NCBI GenBank assembly: GCA_046705265.1
Contig: JBJKQL010000007.1
Location: 1 to 64,000 of the forward strand
Origin: JAJYTL01 sp046705265
Lineage (GTDB): Bacteria; Pseudomonadota; Alphaproteobacteria; Ferrovibrionales; Ferrovibrionaceae
Direction of reading: 5' to 3'
Length of the DNA stretch: 64,000 bases
Below the pieces are notes generated by a model. It was not told where the DNA came from. It searched no databases and worked only from the letters and a program-made list of their open reading frames with translations. Shown here one piece after another: positions 63,821 to 64,000 of this stretch (its first letter is position 1; every line of letters begins with the position of its first letter). The translations under genes were made by a program, and so were the position numbers.

Positions 63821-64000
63821 AGCCCGTCTTATTCATGAAAATGTGGATTTTCTGGCGACGGATGTGGCGCTAAGCCGCGATTTATCGCATGATTCTGATT
63901 GCCAAACCGAGTCACCGATGGATCGAGGAGCGCCACACCCATCATGAAAGAAGATACGATACTTCCGTTCACATTGCCAGCGGTTGCCCGCAAGAAGGTA
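63819..64000 (+). mobile_element. IS1380-family element, left part
   Basis: From about 63819 the sequence changes character: CTAGCCCGTCTTATTCATGA, a typical-looking element end, then about 105 bp of non-coding DNA and the start of a transposase gene at 63944. The element continues past the window. The exact end and target duplication cannot be set without the right end. Confidence 0.55.
63944..64000 (+). CDS. IS1380-family transposase, N-terminal fragment
   Basis: First 19 codons: MKEDTILPFTLPAVARKKV. The FxLPAVxxKxV start resembles IS1380-family DDE transposases, which continue with a TFDGGRLTSDGG-like strand beyond the window. Identification rests on a short stretch, so it is tentative. 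Confidence 0.5.
   Translation, partial: MKEDTILPFTLPAVARKKV

Overview
The window is about 64 kb of high-GC DNA that looks like an alphaproteobacterium, most probably of the Rhodospirillales type. This is inferred from a GcrA cell-cycle regulator, the trpF-trpB-trpA-accD-folC-trxA gene order, an ArsR-rhodanese/BigR-type sulfide module, an MbfA-like ferritin/VIT iron transporter and a CbiG-CobJ fusion. Genes are dense, and 4-bp ATGA/GTGA overlaps are frequent.

Layout. 0-8.8 kb: gcrA, a ferritin-like DUF6306 protein, a Nudix/OsmC/old-yellow-enzyme run, a NIPSNAP protein, a membrane histidine kinase overlapping a periplasmic binding protein, and an aquaporin with a small putative wHTH regulator. 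8.9-13.9 kb: a Tyr-rich secreted protein behind a strong promoter and a hairpin-rich leader, a 2OG-Fe(II) oxygenase, waaA and an ABC-F ATPase. 13.9-15.6 kb: gene-poor DNA with an apparent 25-residue membrane-protein gene, a deleted and frameshifted FABP/heme-binding-like pseudogene and a palindromic repeat that also occurs near 9.4 kb.

15.6-38.8 kb is a near-complete cobalamin island behind one cobalamin riboswitch: cobU-cobW-cobN-cobO-cobQ-cbiX-cobH-cobL-cobI-cbiG/cobJ-cobM read forward; cobK-cbiD read back; cobA-cobB forward; cobT back, cobS forward, bluB-cobC back, cobD forward. It carries the markers of early cobalt insertion (CbiX, CbiD, CbiG) and lacks CobG and CobF, yet it keeps a full-length CobN without CobS/CobT chelatase subunits.

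38.8-41.0 kb is a decaying phage or gene-transfer-agent lysis remnant: a nonsense-interrupted phage-like gene, a CI/LexA-type repressor, an intact T4-type lysozyme and a holin broken by an amber codon and a frameshift. 41-53 kb: alcohol dehydrogenase, a tandem M16 peptidase, an HMG-CoA-lyase-like enzyme, a methyltransferase, the BigR-like ArsR-rhodanese/persulfide dioxygenase/MFS module with a perfect operator palindrome, mbfA plus an AhpD-like gene, a lipoprotein and a sulfotransferase with one in-frame stop. 53-57 kb: a ferric-iron ABC transporter. 57-63 kb: trxA convergent with trpFBA-accD-folC. 63-64 kb: lower-GC DNA with a DUF4145 gene and an ORF cut off at the probable left end of an IS1380-family element that runs off the window.

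No tRNA, rRNA or CRISPR array was seen. The least explained parts are the small-ORF/pseudogene gap at 13.9-15.6 kb, the dispersed repeats, the lysis remnant, the kinase/binding-protein pair and the DUF4145/IS edge.
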